From an uncultured Lachnospiraceae bacterium (GTDB taxonomy: Bacteria > Bacillota > Clostridia > Lachnospirales > Lachnospiraceae), in contig URXX01000001.1 in NCBI GenBank assembly GCA_900551895.1, positions 62,001 to 126,000 of the forward strand: a DNA stretch of 64,000 nucleotides, given 5' to 3'. Every line of letters begins with the position of its first letter. Within the stretch, counting starts at the first letter, position 1. Position numbers and translations under genes: made by a program. Below the pieces are notes generated by a model, which was not told the DNA's origin, ran no database searches, and was given only the letters and a program-made list of their open reading frames with translations. This document shows, in pieces, positions 21,894 through 31,266 of the stretch.

Positions 21894-23606
21894 ATGTTAC
21901 AGATTGCACTGACGCTTGCTATATTTTTGGTGCTTGTCATTCCAATGGGAACTTATATGTACCATATAGCAACAAAGCAGAAAACATTTGCTGACCCGTT
22001 GTTTGACAGACTTGACGGGGGAATTTATAAAGTTCTGAGAATAAGCAGAGAGGGAATGAACTGGAAACAATATGCGTTACATTTATTAATGACAAACGCG
22101 ATGATGGTACTTGTAGGATATATTATTTTAAGACTGCAGGGAGTTTTATTTGCAAACCCAAATGGAATAGATGCTATGGGACCAACACTTTCGTTTAATA
22201 CAATCATCAGTTTTATGACAAATACAAATTTACAGCATTATGCGGGAGAATCGGGACTTTCTTATTTAAGTCAGATGATGGTTATTGTCTTTATGATGTT
22301 TGTATCGGCAGCCAGCGGTTATTCGGCTTGTATGGCGTTTTGTCGGGGACTTGCGGGAAAACAGAAAGATGTCGGTAACTTCTATGAAGATATGATTAGA
22401 GTTACAACTCGTATTTTAATTCCGGTATCCATTATTATAGGTATACTTTTGATTTGGCAGGGTGTTCCGCAGACTTTTGATGCAAATCAGACGGTGAGAA
22501 CGATAGAAGGAAATTATCAGGATTTGGCAATGGGACCTGTGGCTGCCCTTGAGAGTATAAAACATCTTGGGACAAACGGCGGTGGATTTTTTGGAGCGAA
22601 CTCTTCGACACCATTTGAAAATCCAACGATTATTTCAAATATGATTGAATTATTAAGTATGATGATTTTGCCGGGTGCCTGTGTTGTTACGTTTGGAAAA
22701 ATGACTATGCAGAGAAGAAAAGAAGAGAAGAAAACAAAGAGAGTGCTTTTGGGCAATCAGGGAAGAACAATCTTCGCAGCGATGTCTATTCTGTTTTTAG
22801 TCGGACTTCTTCTTTGCTTTGAGGCAGAAAAATCCGGCAACCCGATTTTAGAGCAGGCGGGATTAAATCAAGACGTAGGAAATATGGAAGGAAAAGAAAC
22901 AAGGTTTGGTATTGCACAATCAACCCTCTTTACGACAACAACTACGTCATTTACAACAGGTACGGTCAATAATATGCATGATTCGCTGACTCCGCTCGGA
23001 GGTCTTGTACCGATGCTGCATATGATGTTGAACTGTGTGTTCGGCGGTAAAGGTGTCGGGCTGATGAATATGATTATGTATGTAATTTTAGCGGTATTCC
23101 TTTGCGGTCTGATGATTGGTCGAACCCCTGAATACTTGGGTAAGAAAATCGAAGGAAAAGAAATGAAACTTGTGGCGCTTGTGTTGATTATTCATCCGCT
23201 TTTGATTTTAGGATTTTCAGCGCTGGCAGTTATGTTGGGAGCAGGAGTTGAAGGCATTACGAACGGAGGCTTTCACGGGTTATCCCAAGTTCTGTATGAA
23301 TATGCATCGTCCGCAGCAAACAACGGTTCAGGATTTGAGGGATTGGCGGATAATACGGCATTTTGGAATATCACAACAGGATTGGCGATGTTCTTTGGCA
23401 GATATATTACAATGATTGCACAGTTAGCGATTGCAGGAAGCCTTCTTGCAAAACGCCGTGTGAATGAAACGGTAGGTACACTCCGCACGGATAATGTGAT
23501 TTTTGTTGTGGTATTAGTTATAGTTGTTTATATTTTTGCCGCATTGACATTCTTCCCTGCACTCGCGCTCGGACCGATTGCGGAGCATTTATCATTATGG
23601 TTGTAA
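21894..23606 (+). CDS. kdpA: potassium-transporting ATPase subunit A
   Basis: KdpA is the potassium-selective, channel-like subunit of the high-affinity KdpFABC pump, with 570 residues and about ten helices. It is related to the Trk/Ktr superfamily with four pore loops; examples are FNTIISFMTNTNLQHY, GTNGGGFFGANSSTPFENP, FTTTTTSFTTGTVNNMHD and ANNGSGFEGL. GGAGGAAAAAAGTC is before the start. It is followed by kdpB after 21 bases. Confidence 0.97.
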   Translation: MLQIALTLAIFLVLVIPMGTYMYHIATKQKTFADPLFDRLDGGIYKVLRISREGMNWKQYALHLLMTNAMMVLVGYIILRLQGVLFANPNGIDAMGPTLSFNTIISFMTNTNLQHYAGESGLSYLSQMMVIVFMMFVSAASGYSACMAFCRGLAGKQKDVGNFYEDMIRVTTRILIPVSIIIGILLIWQGVPQTFDANQTVRTIEGNYQDLAMGPVAALESIKHLGTNGGGFFGANSSTPFENPTIISNMIELLSMMILPGACVVTFGKMTMQRRKEEKKTKRVLLGNQGRTIFAAMSILFLVGLLLCFEAEKSGNPILEQAGLNQDVGNMEGKETRFGIAQSTLFTTTTTSFTTGTVNNMHDSLTPLGGLVPMLHMMLNCVFGGKGVGLMNMIMYVILAVFLCGLMIGRTPEYLGKKIEGKEMKLVALVLIIHPLLILGFSALAVMLGAGVEGITNGGFHGLSQVLYEYASSAANNGSGFEGLADNTAFWNITTGLAMFFGRYITMIAQLAIAGSLLAKRRVNETVGTLRTDNVIFVVVLVIVVYIFAALTFFPALALGPIAEHLSLWL

Positions 23607-23627
23607 TAGGAGTCAGAAAGGATTACG

Positions 23628-25691
23628 ATGAAAATGAAAAATCAGGAGAAAAAAACAAAATTTATTACAAAGGATATTTTGAAAACATCAATTATTGGTG
23701 CTTTTCAAAAATTAAATCCGAAATATATGATGAAAAATCCGGTCATGTTTGTCGTTGAAGTGGGATTTGTCATTAGTATGATTATGACAATCTGTCCAAC
23801 TATCTTTGGAGATGACAGCGAACTCCGTATTTACAACGGAATAGTAACCGTGATTTTGTTTGTCACTATTTTATTTGCAAACTTTGCCGAGTCTGTGGCT
23901 GAAGGAAGAGGAAAAGCACAGGCAGATTCACTGAAAAAGACAAAGAAAGATACAATGGCAACCCTGTTGTTGAAGGACGGAACAGAGAAAGTTGTAAATG
24001 CATCTGAATTGAAAAAAGGCGATATTATTATCGTGAGAACAAATGAAGTGATTGCAAATGACGGTGAAGTTATCGAAGGCGTTGCTTCCGTAGACGAGTC
24101 GGCGATTACAGGGGAATCAGCGCCGGTAACCCGTGAAGCGGGCGGAGATTTTTCTTCCGTAACGGGAGGAACGACAGTAGTCAGCGACTGGTTAAAAATC
24201 AGAATTACTTCTGAGCCGGGACAGTCTTTCCTTGACAAAATGATTTCCCTTGTAGAAGGAGCGTCCAGACAAAAAACACCGAATGAAATTGCGTTAAATA
24301 CATTGCTTGTCAGTCTGACGATTATTTTCTTAATTGTTGTAGTGACACTATATTGTTTCTCTGACTATGCGGGAGCGAAAATTCCAATGGCGACAATGAT
24401 TGCCCTCCTCGTATGTTTAATTCCGACAACAATCGGCGGACTTTTATCCGCAATCGGTATTGCCGGTATGGACCGTGTAACAAGATTTAATGTTATTGCC
24501 ATGTCAGGAAAAGCTGTGGAAGCATGCGGTGATGTAGATACAATGATTTTGGATAAAACGGGAACAATTACTTACGGAAACCGTCTTGCAGCAGATTTCC
24601 GTGAAGTAAAAGGAAAAAGTAAAGAAGATTTAATTGATTACAGTGTAATGACTTCTTTATGTGACGCCACACCGGAAGGAAAATCTGTAGTGGAATTGGG
24701 AAAACGTCTTGGCACAAAGATTAAAGACGAAGTAAAAGACCAAATGGAATTTGTAGAGTTCACTGCACAGACAAAGATGAGTGGAGTAAACTTAAAGGAC
24801 GGAACACGAATCCGAAAAGGTGCTTATGATGCTATCAAAAAATATGTACAGGAAAATAACGGTGAAATACCGGAAGATTTGGAAAGTATTGTAACGGAAA
24901 TTTCCAGTTTGGGCGGAACACCTTTGGTAGTCTGCGTCGGAAATGTGATTTATGGCGTGATTTATTTGAAAGATACGGTAAAACCGGGACTTGTGGAACG
25001 ATTTGAGCGTCTGCGTGAGATTGGTATTAAAACAATTATGTGTACAGGTGACAATCCTCTTACAGCGGCGACAATCGCAAAAGAGGCAGGTGTGGACGGC
25101 TTTATCGCAGAATGTAAACCGGAAGATAAAATTGATGCCATTAAAAAAGAACAGGCAGAAGGAAAAATCGTGGCGATGACCGGAGACGGAACAAATGATG
25201 CCCCTGCTCTTGCACAGGCGGACGTAGGACTTGCGATGAACAGCGGTACAACGGCGGCAAAAGAGGCGGCAAATATGGTAGACCTTGATTCTGACCCGAC
25301 TAAGATTTTGGAAGTAGTGGAAATCGGAAAACAGCTTTTGATTACGAGGGGATCTTTGACAACGTTCAGTATCGCCAATGATGTGGCAAAATATTTTGCA
25401 ATTATTCCGGCGATGTTTACACTTGTCATTCCTCAAATGGAAGTGTTGAATATTATGCACCTATCCACACCGTTCAGCGCGATATTATCTGCATTGATTT
25501 TTAATGCAATTATTATCCCGTGTTTAATCCCGATTGCAATGCGCGGTGTAAAATATAAACCGATGCGTTCCGAAAAAATGTTGATGAAAAACATGGGTAT
25601 TTACGGATTGGGCGGAGTAATTGTTCCGTTTGTGGCAATTAAACTGATTGATATTTTGGTAACGCCTTTGCTGGCATTATTAGGATTATAA
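23628..25691 (+). CDS. kdpB: potassium-transporting ATPase subunit B
   Basis: KdpB is the P-type ATPase catalytic subunit, 687 residues. The phosphorylated Asp309 lies in MILDKTGTITYGN. The actuator-domain motif is DESAITGESAPV, the nucleotide domain has KGAYDAIKKYV, and the hinge motif is MTGDGTNDAPALAQADVG. The membrane motif IPTTIGGLLSAIG corresponds to the family GLLSAI segment. It drives potassium uptake at low external K+. Confidence 0.97.
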   Translation: MKMKNQEKKTKFITKDILKTSIIGAFQKLNPKYMMKNPVMFVVEVGFVISMIMTICPTIFGDDSELRIYNGIVTVILFVTILFANFAESVAEGRGKAQADSLKKTKKDTMATLLLKDGTEKVVNASELKKGDIIIVRTNEVIANDGEVIEGVASVDESAITGESAPVTREAGGDFSSVTGGTTVVSDWLKIRITSEPGQSFLDKMISLVEGASRQKTPNEIALNTLLVSLTIIFLIVVVTLYCFSDYAGAKIPMATMIALLVCLIPTTIGGLLSAIGIAGMDRVTRFNVIAMSGKAVEACGDVDTMILDKTGTITYGNRLAADFREVKGKSKEDLIDYSVMTSLCDATPEGKSVVELGKRLGTKIKDEVKDQMEFVEFTAQTKMSGVNLKDGTRIRKGAYDAIKKYVQENNGEIPEDLESIVTEISSLGGTPLVVCVGNVIYGVIYLKDTVKPGLVERFERLREIGIKTIMCTGDNPLTAATIAKEAGVDGFIAECKPEDKIDAIKKEQAEGKIVAMTGDGTNDAPALAQADVGLAMNSGTTAAKEAANMVDLDSDPTKILEVVEIGKQLLITRGSLTTFSIANDVAKYFAIIPAMFTLVIPQMEVLNIMHLSTPFSAILSALIFNAIIIPCLIPIAMRGVKYKPMRSEKMLMKNMGIYGLGGVIVPFVAIKLIDILVTPLLALLGL

Positions 25692-25705
25692 TATGAGGTG
25701 AGAAA

Positions 25706-26338
25706 ATGAAGAACTTTGGAAAATATGTGAAAAGAGCGGCAGTTATTACACTTGCACTGCTTGTTATATGCGGTATCGCCTATCCTCTTTTATTGACGGG
25801 GATCGGACAGGTTGTTTTTCCGAAACAGGCAAACGGAAGCATTGTAAAAGCAGAAGGAAAAGCGGTAGGCTCAGAGGTAGTCGGACAGAAATTTGAAGGA
25901 GATGAATATTTTCACGGAAGAATTTCAGCGGTAGATTATAATACATATACAAAAGAAGAAAAAGAAAACGGAGATTATGCGGGAGTTTCTTCGGGCAGTT
26001 ATAACTATGGCGCTACAAACGAAGAGTTGGAAAAACGTGTAGAGCAGGATGTACAGGCATTTAAAGAACGTTATAAAAAAGCAACAGGAGAAGAATTTAA
26101 GGGAGAAATTCCGGCAGATATGCTGACAGCATCGGGATCGGGGTTAGATCCGCATATCAGTCCTGCATCAGCAAAAATACAGATTCCGATTGTGGCGGCA
26201 AACAGCGGTTTGTCTGAAACGGAAGTGGAAGAAATTGTGGAGAGAAATACAGAACACAAATTATTCGGTATTTTTGGTGAAGAAACTGTAAATGTTCTTC
26301 AATGTAATATTGAAATAGCAAAAGCAATGGGCGAATAA
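25706..26338 (+). CDS. kdpC: potassium-transporting ATPase subunit C
   Basis: This 210-residue subunit has a single N-terminal membrane helix (VITLALLVICGIAYPLLLTGIG) and an extracytoplasmic domain. Recognisable blocks are QKFEGDEYFHGRISAV, SSGSYNYGATNEEL, the TASGSGLDPHISPASA motif, and VNVLQCNIEI near the end. It stabilises the KdpA-KdpB complex. It is followed by an intercistronic hairpin before the sensor genes. Confidence 0.96.
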   Translation: MKNFGKYVKRAAVITLALLVICGIAYPLLLTGIGQVVFPKQANGSIVKAEGKAVGSEVVGQKFEGDEYFHGRISAVDYNTYTKEEKENGDYAGVSSGSYNYGATNEELEKRVEQDVQAFKERYKKATGEEFKGEIPADMLTASGSGLDPHISPASAKIQIPIVAANSGLSETEVEEIVERNTEHKLFGIFGEETVNVLQCNIEIAKAMGE

Positions 26339-26342
26339 AAAG

Positions 26343-26361
26343 AGGGAGGCATAGCCTCCCT
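26343..26361 (+). promoter_or_regulatory. intercistronic hairpin between kdpC and kdpD
   Basis: AGGGAGGC-ATA-GCCTCCCT forms a tight 8-bp GC-rich stem with no following T-tract. It is more likely an mRNA-stability or processing element that lowers sensor and regulator expression relative to the pump than a full terminator. Confidence 0.5.
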
Positions 26362-26382
26362 AAATGTATTTAGGAGAGAACT

Positions 26383-28386
26383 ATGGGTGGAGAAAGAGCA
26401 AACCCTGAAGAGTTGTTGAAACGTATTCAGGCGGCAGAAAAACAAAAAGAAATTGAAAAAAAGGGAAAATTATGTATCTTTTTGGGATATGCGGCAGGAG
26501 TTGGGAAGACATGCGCTATGTTAGATGCGGCACATGAATTGCAAAAAGAAGGGGTAGATATTGTTGCGGGATATATCGAACCACACGCCCGTCCGGAAAC
26601 AAGTGCGAGGGAGGAAGGATTAGAGAAGATTCCTCCTCTTATGGTGGAATATAAAGGAATAGAACTACGGGAACTGGATATTGACGGTGTGTTGAAAAGA
26701 AAGCCGCATACAGTTCTTATTGATGAACTCGCTCACACAAACGCAAAAGGAATGCGTCATCAAAAGCGGTATGAGGATATTGAAGAAATTTTAGATGCGG
26801 GAATTAATGTGTATACAACCGTAAACATTCAACATTTGGAAAGTCTTAACGATGTTGTGGAGAGCATTACAAAAATTCATGTAAAAGAAAGAATACCGGA
26901 TTTTGTTTTTGACGAGGCGACACAGGTAAAATTAATAGATATTGAGCCGGACGAGCTGATAACCCGTTTGAAAGAAGGAAAAATTTATAAAACCGTGCAG
27001 GCGGAGAGAGCGCTGCAGAATTTTTTCGCAAAAGAAAAATTAATCGCTTTAAGGGAAATTGCGCTTCGCAGAATGGCGGATAAAGTAAATCGGTTAGGTT
27101 TACAGGAGCGTATTTTAAATGAAAATGCGGACGGAAGCGAGGGGTATCAGGGTGAACATATTATGACCTGTATTTCAACTGCTCCCTCCTGTGAGAAAGT
27201 TATCCGCAGCGCATCGAGAATGGCATATGCTTTCCATGCAAAATTCACCGCATTGTATGTGGAAACGCCGGAATTGCAAAATGCAGACAGTTCCGTAAAG
27301 AAAATAAGAGATAAAAACATCCATTTGGCGGAGGCGCTTGGTGCGCAGATTATTACTGTATTTGGTGAGGATGTGGCATTTCAGATTGCGGAGTATGCGA
27401 AAGTAAGCAGTGTGACAAAACTTGTTTTAGGACGGACAAACCATCGTATTTGGCTTGGACAGAAGAGAGGAACAATTACGGACAAAATAAGCGAATATAT
27501 GCCTAAATTGGATATCTTTATTATTCCGGATACAGCAAAATACAAACAGAAAAAGCGGGAATTTTTCCCAATGCCGAAAAAGTCGGAGGGGCTGGCGGTT
27601 GATTTGTTAAAAGAGGCGGCTATGCTTGTTGCCGCAACGGGTATAGGGATTTTCTTTCAAAAGAAAGGGCTTATGGACGCAGATATTATTATGGTATATC
27701 TCATAGGTATACTTATTCTGTCGCTCTGTACGAAAAGGCGGTATATTGCGGTATCTTCATCGGTTATCAGTTTACTTTTGTTTGACTGGTTTTTTGTTCC
27801 GCCGTTTTACAGTTTCCATTTTTACAGTGGGAAATACAGCGCTACTTTTGCATTGATGCTATTGTTTGCCGTTATTATTTCTACGATTATTTCTAAAGAA
27901 AGACGGCAGGTAAGAGAAAGTGCAAAAATGGTGTACAGAACCCAACTTTTACTTGATAATAGCAGGAGAATGCGAAGGATTGAAACAGTGCGGGAACTTT
28001 TAATGGAATTAAGCCAAAAAGTATTAAAACTAATGAATCTTTCGGTGGTGTTTTATATCCGAAAAGGAGAAAAGACAACAGGGCCGTGGCTCTTTCCAAA
28101 GCCGGGTATGTCTAAAGCGGAATTAAAGAAAATGATGACGCCGAGGGAGCGGGCGGTCGTTGACTGGGTTATGGCAAATAAAAAGCGAGCAGGCTGCTGT
28201 ACCCACACGCTTCCGGAAGCGGACGCCATGTACCTGCCAATTAAGACGGGGGATGAAATTTATGGTGTTATGGGGATTGTTTTGGAAGAAAAAAGAGAAA
28301 TTCCTACGTTTGAATATGGACTTTTGACAGCCATGTTAAATGAAGCGGCGCTTGTATTTGCGCGAATTTATCTTGTCCAAAAGTAG
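26383..28386 (+). CDS. kdpD: KdpD sensor half: KdpD + USP + DUF4118 + GAF-like, no kinase
   Basis: This is a 667-residue protein equivalent to the N-terminal two-thirds of KdpD. Residues about 20-230 form the KdpD domain with a P-loop (GYAAGVGKTCAML) and the conserved DELAHTNAKGMRHQKRYEDI. A universal-stress-protein domain follows (about 250-375). Then come four close membrane helices (DUF4118, about 405-505) and a GAF-like region to the end. There is no His-box or ATPase domain; the kinase is in the next gene. The USP domain in Gram-positive KdpD proteins can bind cyclic di-AMP, so that ligand is plausible. Confidence 0.9.
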   Translation: MGGERANPEELLKRIQAAEKQKEIEKKGKLCIFLGYAAGVGKTCAMLDAAHELQKEGVDIVAGYIEPHARPETSAREEGLEKIPPLMVEYKGIELRELDIDGVLKRKPHTVLIDELAHTNAKGMRHQKRYEDIEEILDAGINVYTTVNIQHLESLNDVVESITKIHVKERIPDFVFDEATQVKLIDIEPDELITRLKEGKIYKTVQAERALQNFFAKEKLIALREIALRRMADKVNRLGLQERILNENADGSEGYQGEHIMTCISTAPSCEKVIRSASRMAYAFHAKFTALYVETPELQNADSSVKKIRDKNIHLAEALGAQIITVFGEDVAFQIAEYAKVSSVTKLVLGRTNHRIWLGQKRGTITDKISEYMPKLDIFIIPDTAKYKQKKREFFPMPKKSEGLAVDLLKEAAMLVAATGIGIFFQKKGLMDADIIMVYLIGILILSLCTKRRYIAVSSSVISLLLFDWFFVPPFYSFHFYSGKYSATFALMLLFAVIISTIISKERRQVRESAKMVYRTQLLLDNSRRMRRIETVRELLMELSQKVLKLMNLSVVFYIRKGEKTTGPWLFPKPGMSKAELKKMMTPRERAVVDWVMANKKRAGCCTHTLPEADAMYLPIKTGDEIYGVMGIVLEEKREIPTFEYGLLTAMLNEAALVFARIYLVQK

Positions 28387-28441
28387 AACTTGCAAGTCTG
28401 TTTAGATGTGTTTAAAATAGGAAAGAAGAGGGGGAATGTAT

Positions 28442-29959
28442 GTGAAAGAGATAAAACACAGTTATATAGGAAGAGATGTTTTTTATTGTATTGTCAGTTT
28501 AGTTCTGTCTACGCTAATCGCATATATCTTTTCCATTTTGGGATTTACAGATGCAAACCTGATTATGATTTACATTTTGGGTGTTCTTATGGTTGCCCTG
28601 ATGACAAGCGGGTATTATTGGGGACTTTGTGCAAGCGCTTTGAGCGTACTTACATTTAACTTCTTTTTTGCAGACCCGATATTTACATTTTCCGTATATA
28701 ATCCGGATTATTTGATTACTTTTGTCGTTATGCTTGTCACGTCAATTACCTGTTCTATTTTAACAAAACGGGTGAAAAACTACGCACAGGAAAATGAGAT
28801 GAAATCATATCGCTCGGAACTTTTGCTACAGGCGAGCAGAAGTTTACAAGAGGCATCGACTTCTCAAGAGATTATGCAGAAAACAGTTGAACAACTTGGA
28901 CATTTATTAGAAAAAAATGTGTACTGTTATATGGGCGAGCCGTCAGGAAGTGAAATTCCTATTTCATATAAAAAAGATAATGCACCCGACCAACTGGGAA
29001 AGTCAGAAATGGCTATTGCAAAGTGGTGCTACCAAAATCGGGAGGATGCAGGATTTTCTACAAAAATTTTGCGTGATTCTGCTTATATGTTCCTCGCAGT
29101 GAAAAGTGAGGAAAAGGTATTTGCCGTTATTGCAGTAGATATGGAAAAAGAGAAAATCGGTACATTTGAAAGAGGAATTATGGGAACGATTATCCACGAG
29201 AGTGTTCTGGCTCTTGAAAAGGAGCAGTTAATTAAACAGAGAAGTGAATCGGAGGTGCGGTTGGAGAAAGAAAGACTGCGTGCCAATCTTCTTCGTTCTA
29301 TTTCCCACGATTTGAGAAGCCCTCTCACAAGTATTTCCGGAAATGCGGAGAATTTATTGACAAATGAAGAAAAATTAAGCGGGGAAAAAAGACAAAAAAT
29401 ATATCACGATATTTATGACGATTCTATGTGGCTTATTAACCTTGTGGAAAATCTTCTTTCCGTTACGAGAATTGAAAATGGAACGATGGAGTTAAATATT
29501 CAGGGAGAAGTTGCCGAAGAGGTTATCGAAGAAGCGTTGAAACATGTGAACAGACGTGGAAAACAGCAGAAAATTACAGTGGACTGTGAGGAAATTCTGA
29601 TTGCAAAAATGGATGTGAAATTAATTTTCCAAGTGCTGATTAATCTTGTGGATAACGCTGTTAAGTATACGCCGAAAGGGGCGGAAATTATTGTGGGAGC
29701 GAATAAAGAGGGCGATAAAGTCGCATTCTTCGTGAAAGATAACGGTCAGGGATTAACAGCAGAACAGAAAGAAAAAGTTTTTGATATGTATTACACAGTA
29801 AATAATACGGTGAGTGACAGCAGAAGGGGAATGGGACTTGGACTTCCCCTTTGTCAGGCGATTGTGCAGGCGCACGGAAGCAAATTGAAAATATATGATA
29901 ATGTGCCAACCGGAACAGTATTTAAGTTTGCGTTGGAGCAGGAGGAGATAATGTTATGA
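28442..29959 (+). CDS. kdpD: KdpD kinase half: DUF4118 + GAF-like + histidine kinase
   Basis: This is a sensor histidine kinase of about 505 residues. It begins with its own four-helix DUF4118 membrane domain (YCIVSLVLSTLIAYIFSILG and following), then a GAF-like part (about 130-260). The dimerisation box carries the phosphorylated His in RSISHDLRSPLTSISGN (near residue 289), and the ATPase domain has NLVDNAVKYTP, VKDNGQGL and GMGLGLPLCQAI. GTG at 28442 is preferred because AGAGGGGG lies 7 bases before it; an ATG at 28436 is too close to that site. It lacks the KdpD sensor domain and presumably works in complex with the preceding protein. It overlaps kdpE by four bases (ATGA). Confidence 0.88.
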   Translation: MKEIKHSYIGRDVFYCIVSLVLSTLIAYIFSILGFTDANLIMIYILGVLMVALMTSGYYWGLCASALSVLTFNFFFADPIFTFSVYNPDYLITFVVMLVTSITCSILTKRVKNYAQENEMKSYRSELLLQASRSLQEASTSQEIMQKTVEQLGHLLEKNVYCYMGEPSGSEIPISYKKDNAPDQLGKSEMAIAKWCYQNREDAGFSTKILRDSAYMFLAVKSEEKVFAVIAVDMEKEKIGTFERGIMGTIIHESVLALEKEQLIKQRSESEVRLEKERLRANLLRSISHDLRSPLTSISGNAENLLTNEEKLSGEKRQKIYHDIYDDSMWLINLVENLLSVTRIENGTMELNIQGEVAEEVIEEALKHVNRRGKQQKITVDCEEILIAKMDVKLIFQVLINLVDNAVKYTPKGAEIIVGANKEGDKVAFFVKDNGQGLTAEQKEKVFDMYYTVNNTVSDSRRGMGLGLPLCQAIVQAHGSKLKIYDNVPTGTVFKFALEQEEIML

Positions 29960-30678
29960 TGAAGGGAACAAAACCAACCGTTTTAGTTGTCGAAGATGAC
30001 GAGCCGATCCGCAATTTAATTGTGACGACTTTGGAGATGGAAAAATATAAATTTGATACGGCGGAAGACGGGAAACAGGCGATTATGCTTGCGGCGGCAA
30101 ATAATCCGGATATTATTTTAATGGATTTAGGTTTGCCTGATATGGACGGAATAGATGTAATCAAGAAAATCCGTTCATGGTCCGTAGCGCCGATTATAGT
30201 GATTAGTGCGAGAAGTGATGAGAGAGATAAAGTTGCTGCTTTAGATGTAGGAGCGGACGATTATCTGACAAAGCCGTTCAGCGTTGTGGAATTATCGGCA
30301 AGGCTTCGTGCTACAATAAGACGTGTACAATATATCATGCATACGGACAATACGAATGAAAGTATATTCCAAAACGGAGATTTGATGATTGATTATAGTG
30401 CAGGTGTTGTAAAAGTGGCGGGAACGGAAATTCATTTAATGCCGTTGGAATATAGCCTTTTGTGTCTTTTAGCGCAGAACGTAGGAAAAGTACTTACATA
30501 TCAGTTTATTTTGGAAAAAGTGTGGCCAAATGGAATTGGAAGCGATATTTCTTCACTGAGAGTATACATGACTTCTCTTAGAAAAAAACTGGAAAAGGAT
30601 AAGACAAATCAAACGTATATTCAGACGCATATCGGAGTCGGGTACCGCATGCTGAATGTGGAGGAAGAAAGCGAGTAG
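29956..30678 (+). CDS. kdpE: KdpE response regulator (OmpR/PhoB family)
   Basis: This 240-residue regulator has a receiver domain with the acidic pair in VVEDDEPIRN and phospho-acceptor Asp57 in IILMDLGLPDMDG, the switch Lys in DDYLTKPFSVVE, and a C-terminal winged helix (LLAQNVGKVLTYQFILEKVWP, then LRVYMTSLRKKLE). It is the partner of the split KdpD and would activate kdp at low K+. Candidate target repeats are seen upstream of the kdp operon and also just downstream of this gene. Confidence 0.94.
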   Translation: MMKGTKPTVLVVEDDEPIRNLIVTTLEMEKYKFDTAEDGKQAIMLAAANNPDIILMDLGLPDMDGIDVIKKIRSWSVAPIIVISARSDERDKVAALDVGADDYLTKPFSVVELSARLRATIRRVQYIMHTDNTNESIFQNGDLMIDYSAGVVKVAGTEIHLMPLEYSLLCLLAQNVGKVLTYQFILEKVWPNGIGSDISSLRVYMTSLRKKLEKDKTNQTYIQTHIGVGYRMLNVEEESE

Positions 30679-30685
30679 AAGTAAA

Positions 30686-30757
30686 TTTTAATTTATCTTT
30701 AATTTCCGCTCTGTTCACTTTAAACCCCATTTAACATCTAATCTGTTACAATACAAT
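30686..30757 (+). promoter_or_regulatory. promoter region with four phased TTTAA repeats
   Basis: TTTTAAT (30686-30692) and CTTTAAT (30697-30703) are 11 bases apart, and TTTAA at 30719 and 30730 are again 11 apart. The last copy covers the -35 of a TACAAT at 30752-30757. The arrangement copies that of the kdp promoter, so KdpE may also control the following gene. Confidence 0.45.
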
Positions 30758-30810
30758 CATAGACAAAGGAGTCTGTAAGATAGATTGTAATGAGAAAGGG
30801 AATGAATGAG

Positions 30811-31266
30811 ATGAAAGAACAGATAATAAATACAAAAGAAATAATGGAAGAAAGAGAATTAAAAAATTTATGTTCCGATGTAAAACAATGCTGTTCTCAA
30901 CATGAATTTATAAAAGGCGAACAAATGGCAGCATTGGCAATGGAAAAATATCCGGATGCAGCACAGCCGCATAATTTGTACGGAGCAATTTTGGAGATGA
31001 CAGGTCAGCATGTATCGGCAATGAAACATTTTCGTGCCGCGCTGGCATTAGATCCGACTTATGAGCCGGCAAGTTATAATTTGGAGCAATACGGAACAAT
31101 GACTTTGGAAGAAAAACATTGTGCTTTTGATGAGGAGGACTTAGGCGTAAAAAAAATGCCGTCTCACGCATCTGCAAAAAAGCAGAACGCAAACAGCACT
31201 TTAAGAATGATATTATATCCGATTTATCGCAATAAAGATGTCAATGTTTCAAAAAATGCAGGATAA
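30811..31266 (+). CDS. TPR-like repeat protein
   Basis: This is a soluble protein of about 151 residues. The start ATG at 30811 has GAGAAAGGG before it at proper spacing; the more upstream ATG at 30790 does not. The middle region (about 25-95) reads like two tetratricopeptide units (EFIKGEQMAALAMEKYPDAA, then PHNLYGAILEMTGQHVSAMKHFRAALALDP). A Lys/Asn-rich tail follows. No enzyme motif is visible. It follows kdpE closely and shares repeat elements with the kdp promoter, which suggests a link to potassium stress. Its end overlaps the convergent aroA by 43 bases. Confidence 0.75.
   Translation: MKEQIINTKEIMEERELKNLCSDVKQCCSQHEFIKGEQMAALAMEKYPDAAQPHNLYGAILEMTGQHVSAMKHFRAALALDPTYEPASYNLEQYGTMTLEEKHCAFDEEDLGVKKMPSHASAKKQNANSTLRMILYPIYRNKDVNVSKNAG

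Noticed and set aside
24792..25460. 222-codon open frame on the minus strand inside kdpB
   Set aside because: It runs fully antisense to a well-conserved P-type ATPase gene, has no ribosome binding site, and its Cys/Arg/His-rich translation looks like a codon shadow.
28386..28442. Frameshift or sequencing error splitting one kdpD gene
   Set aside because: Each half has its own ribosome binding site and its own DUF4118-GAF block, so joining them would duplicate domains and not restore a normal KdpD.
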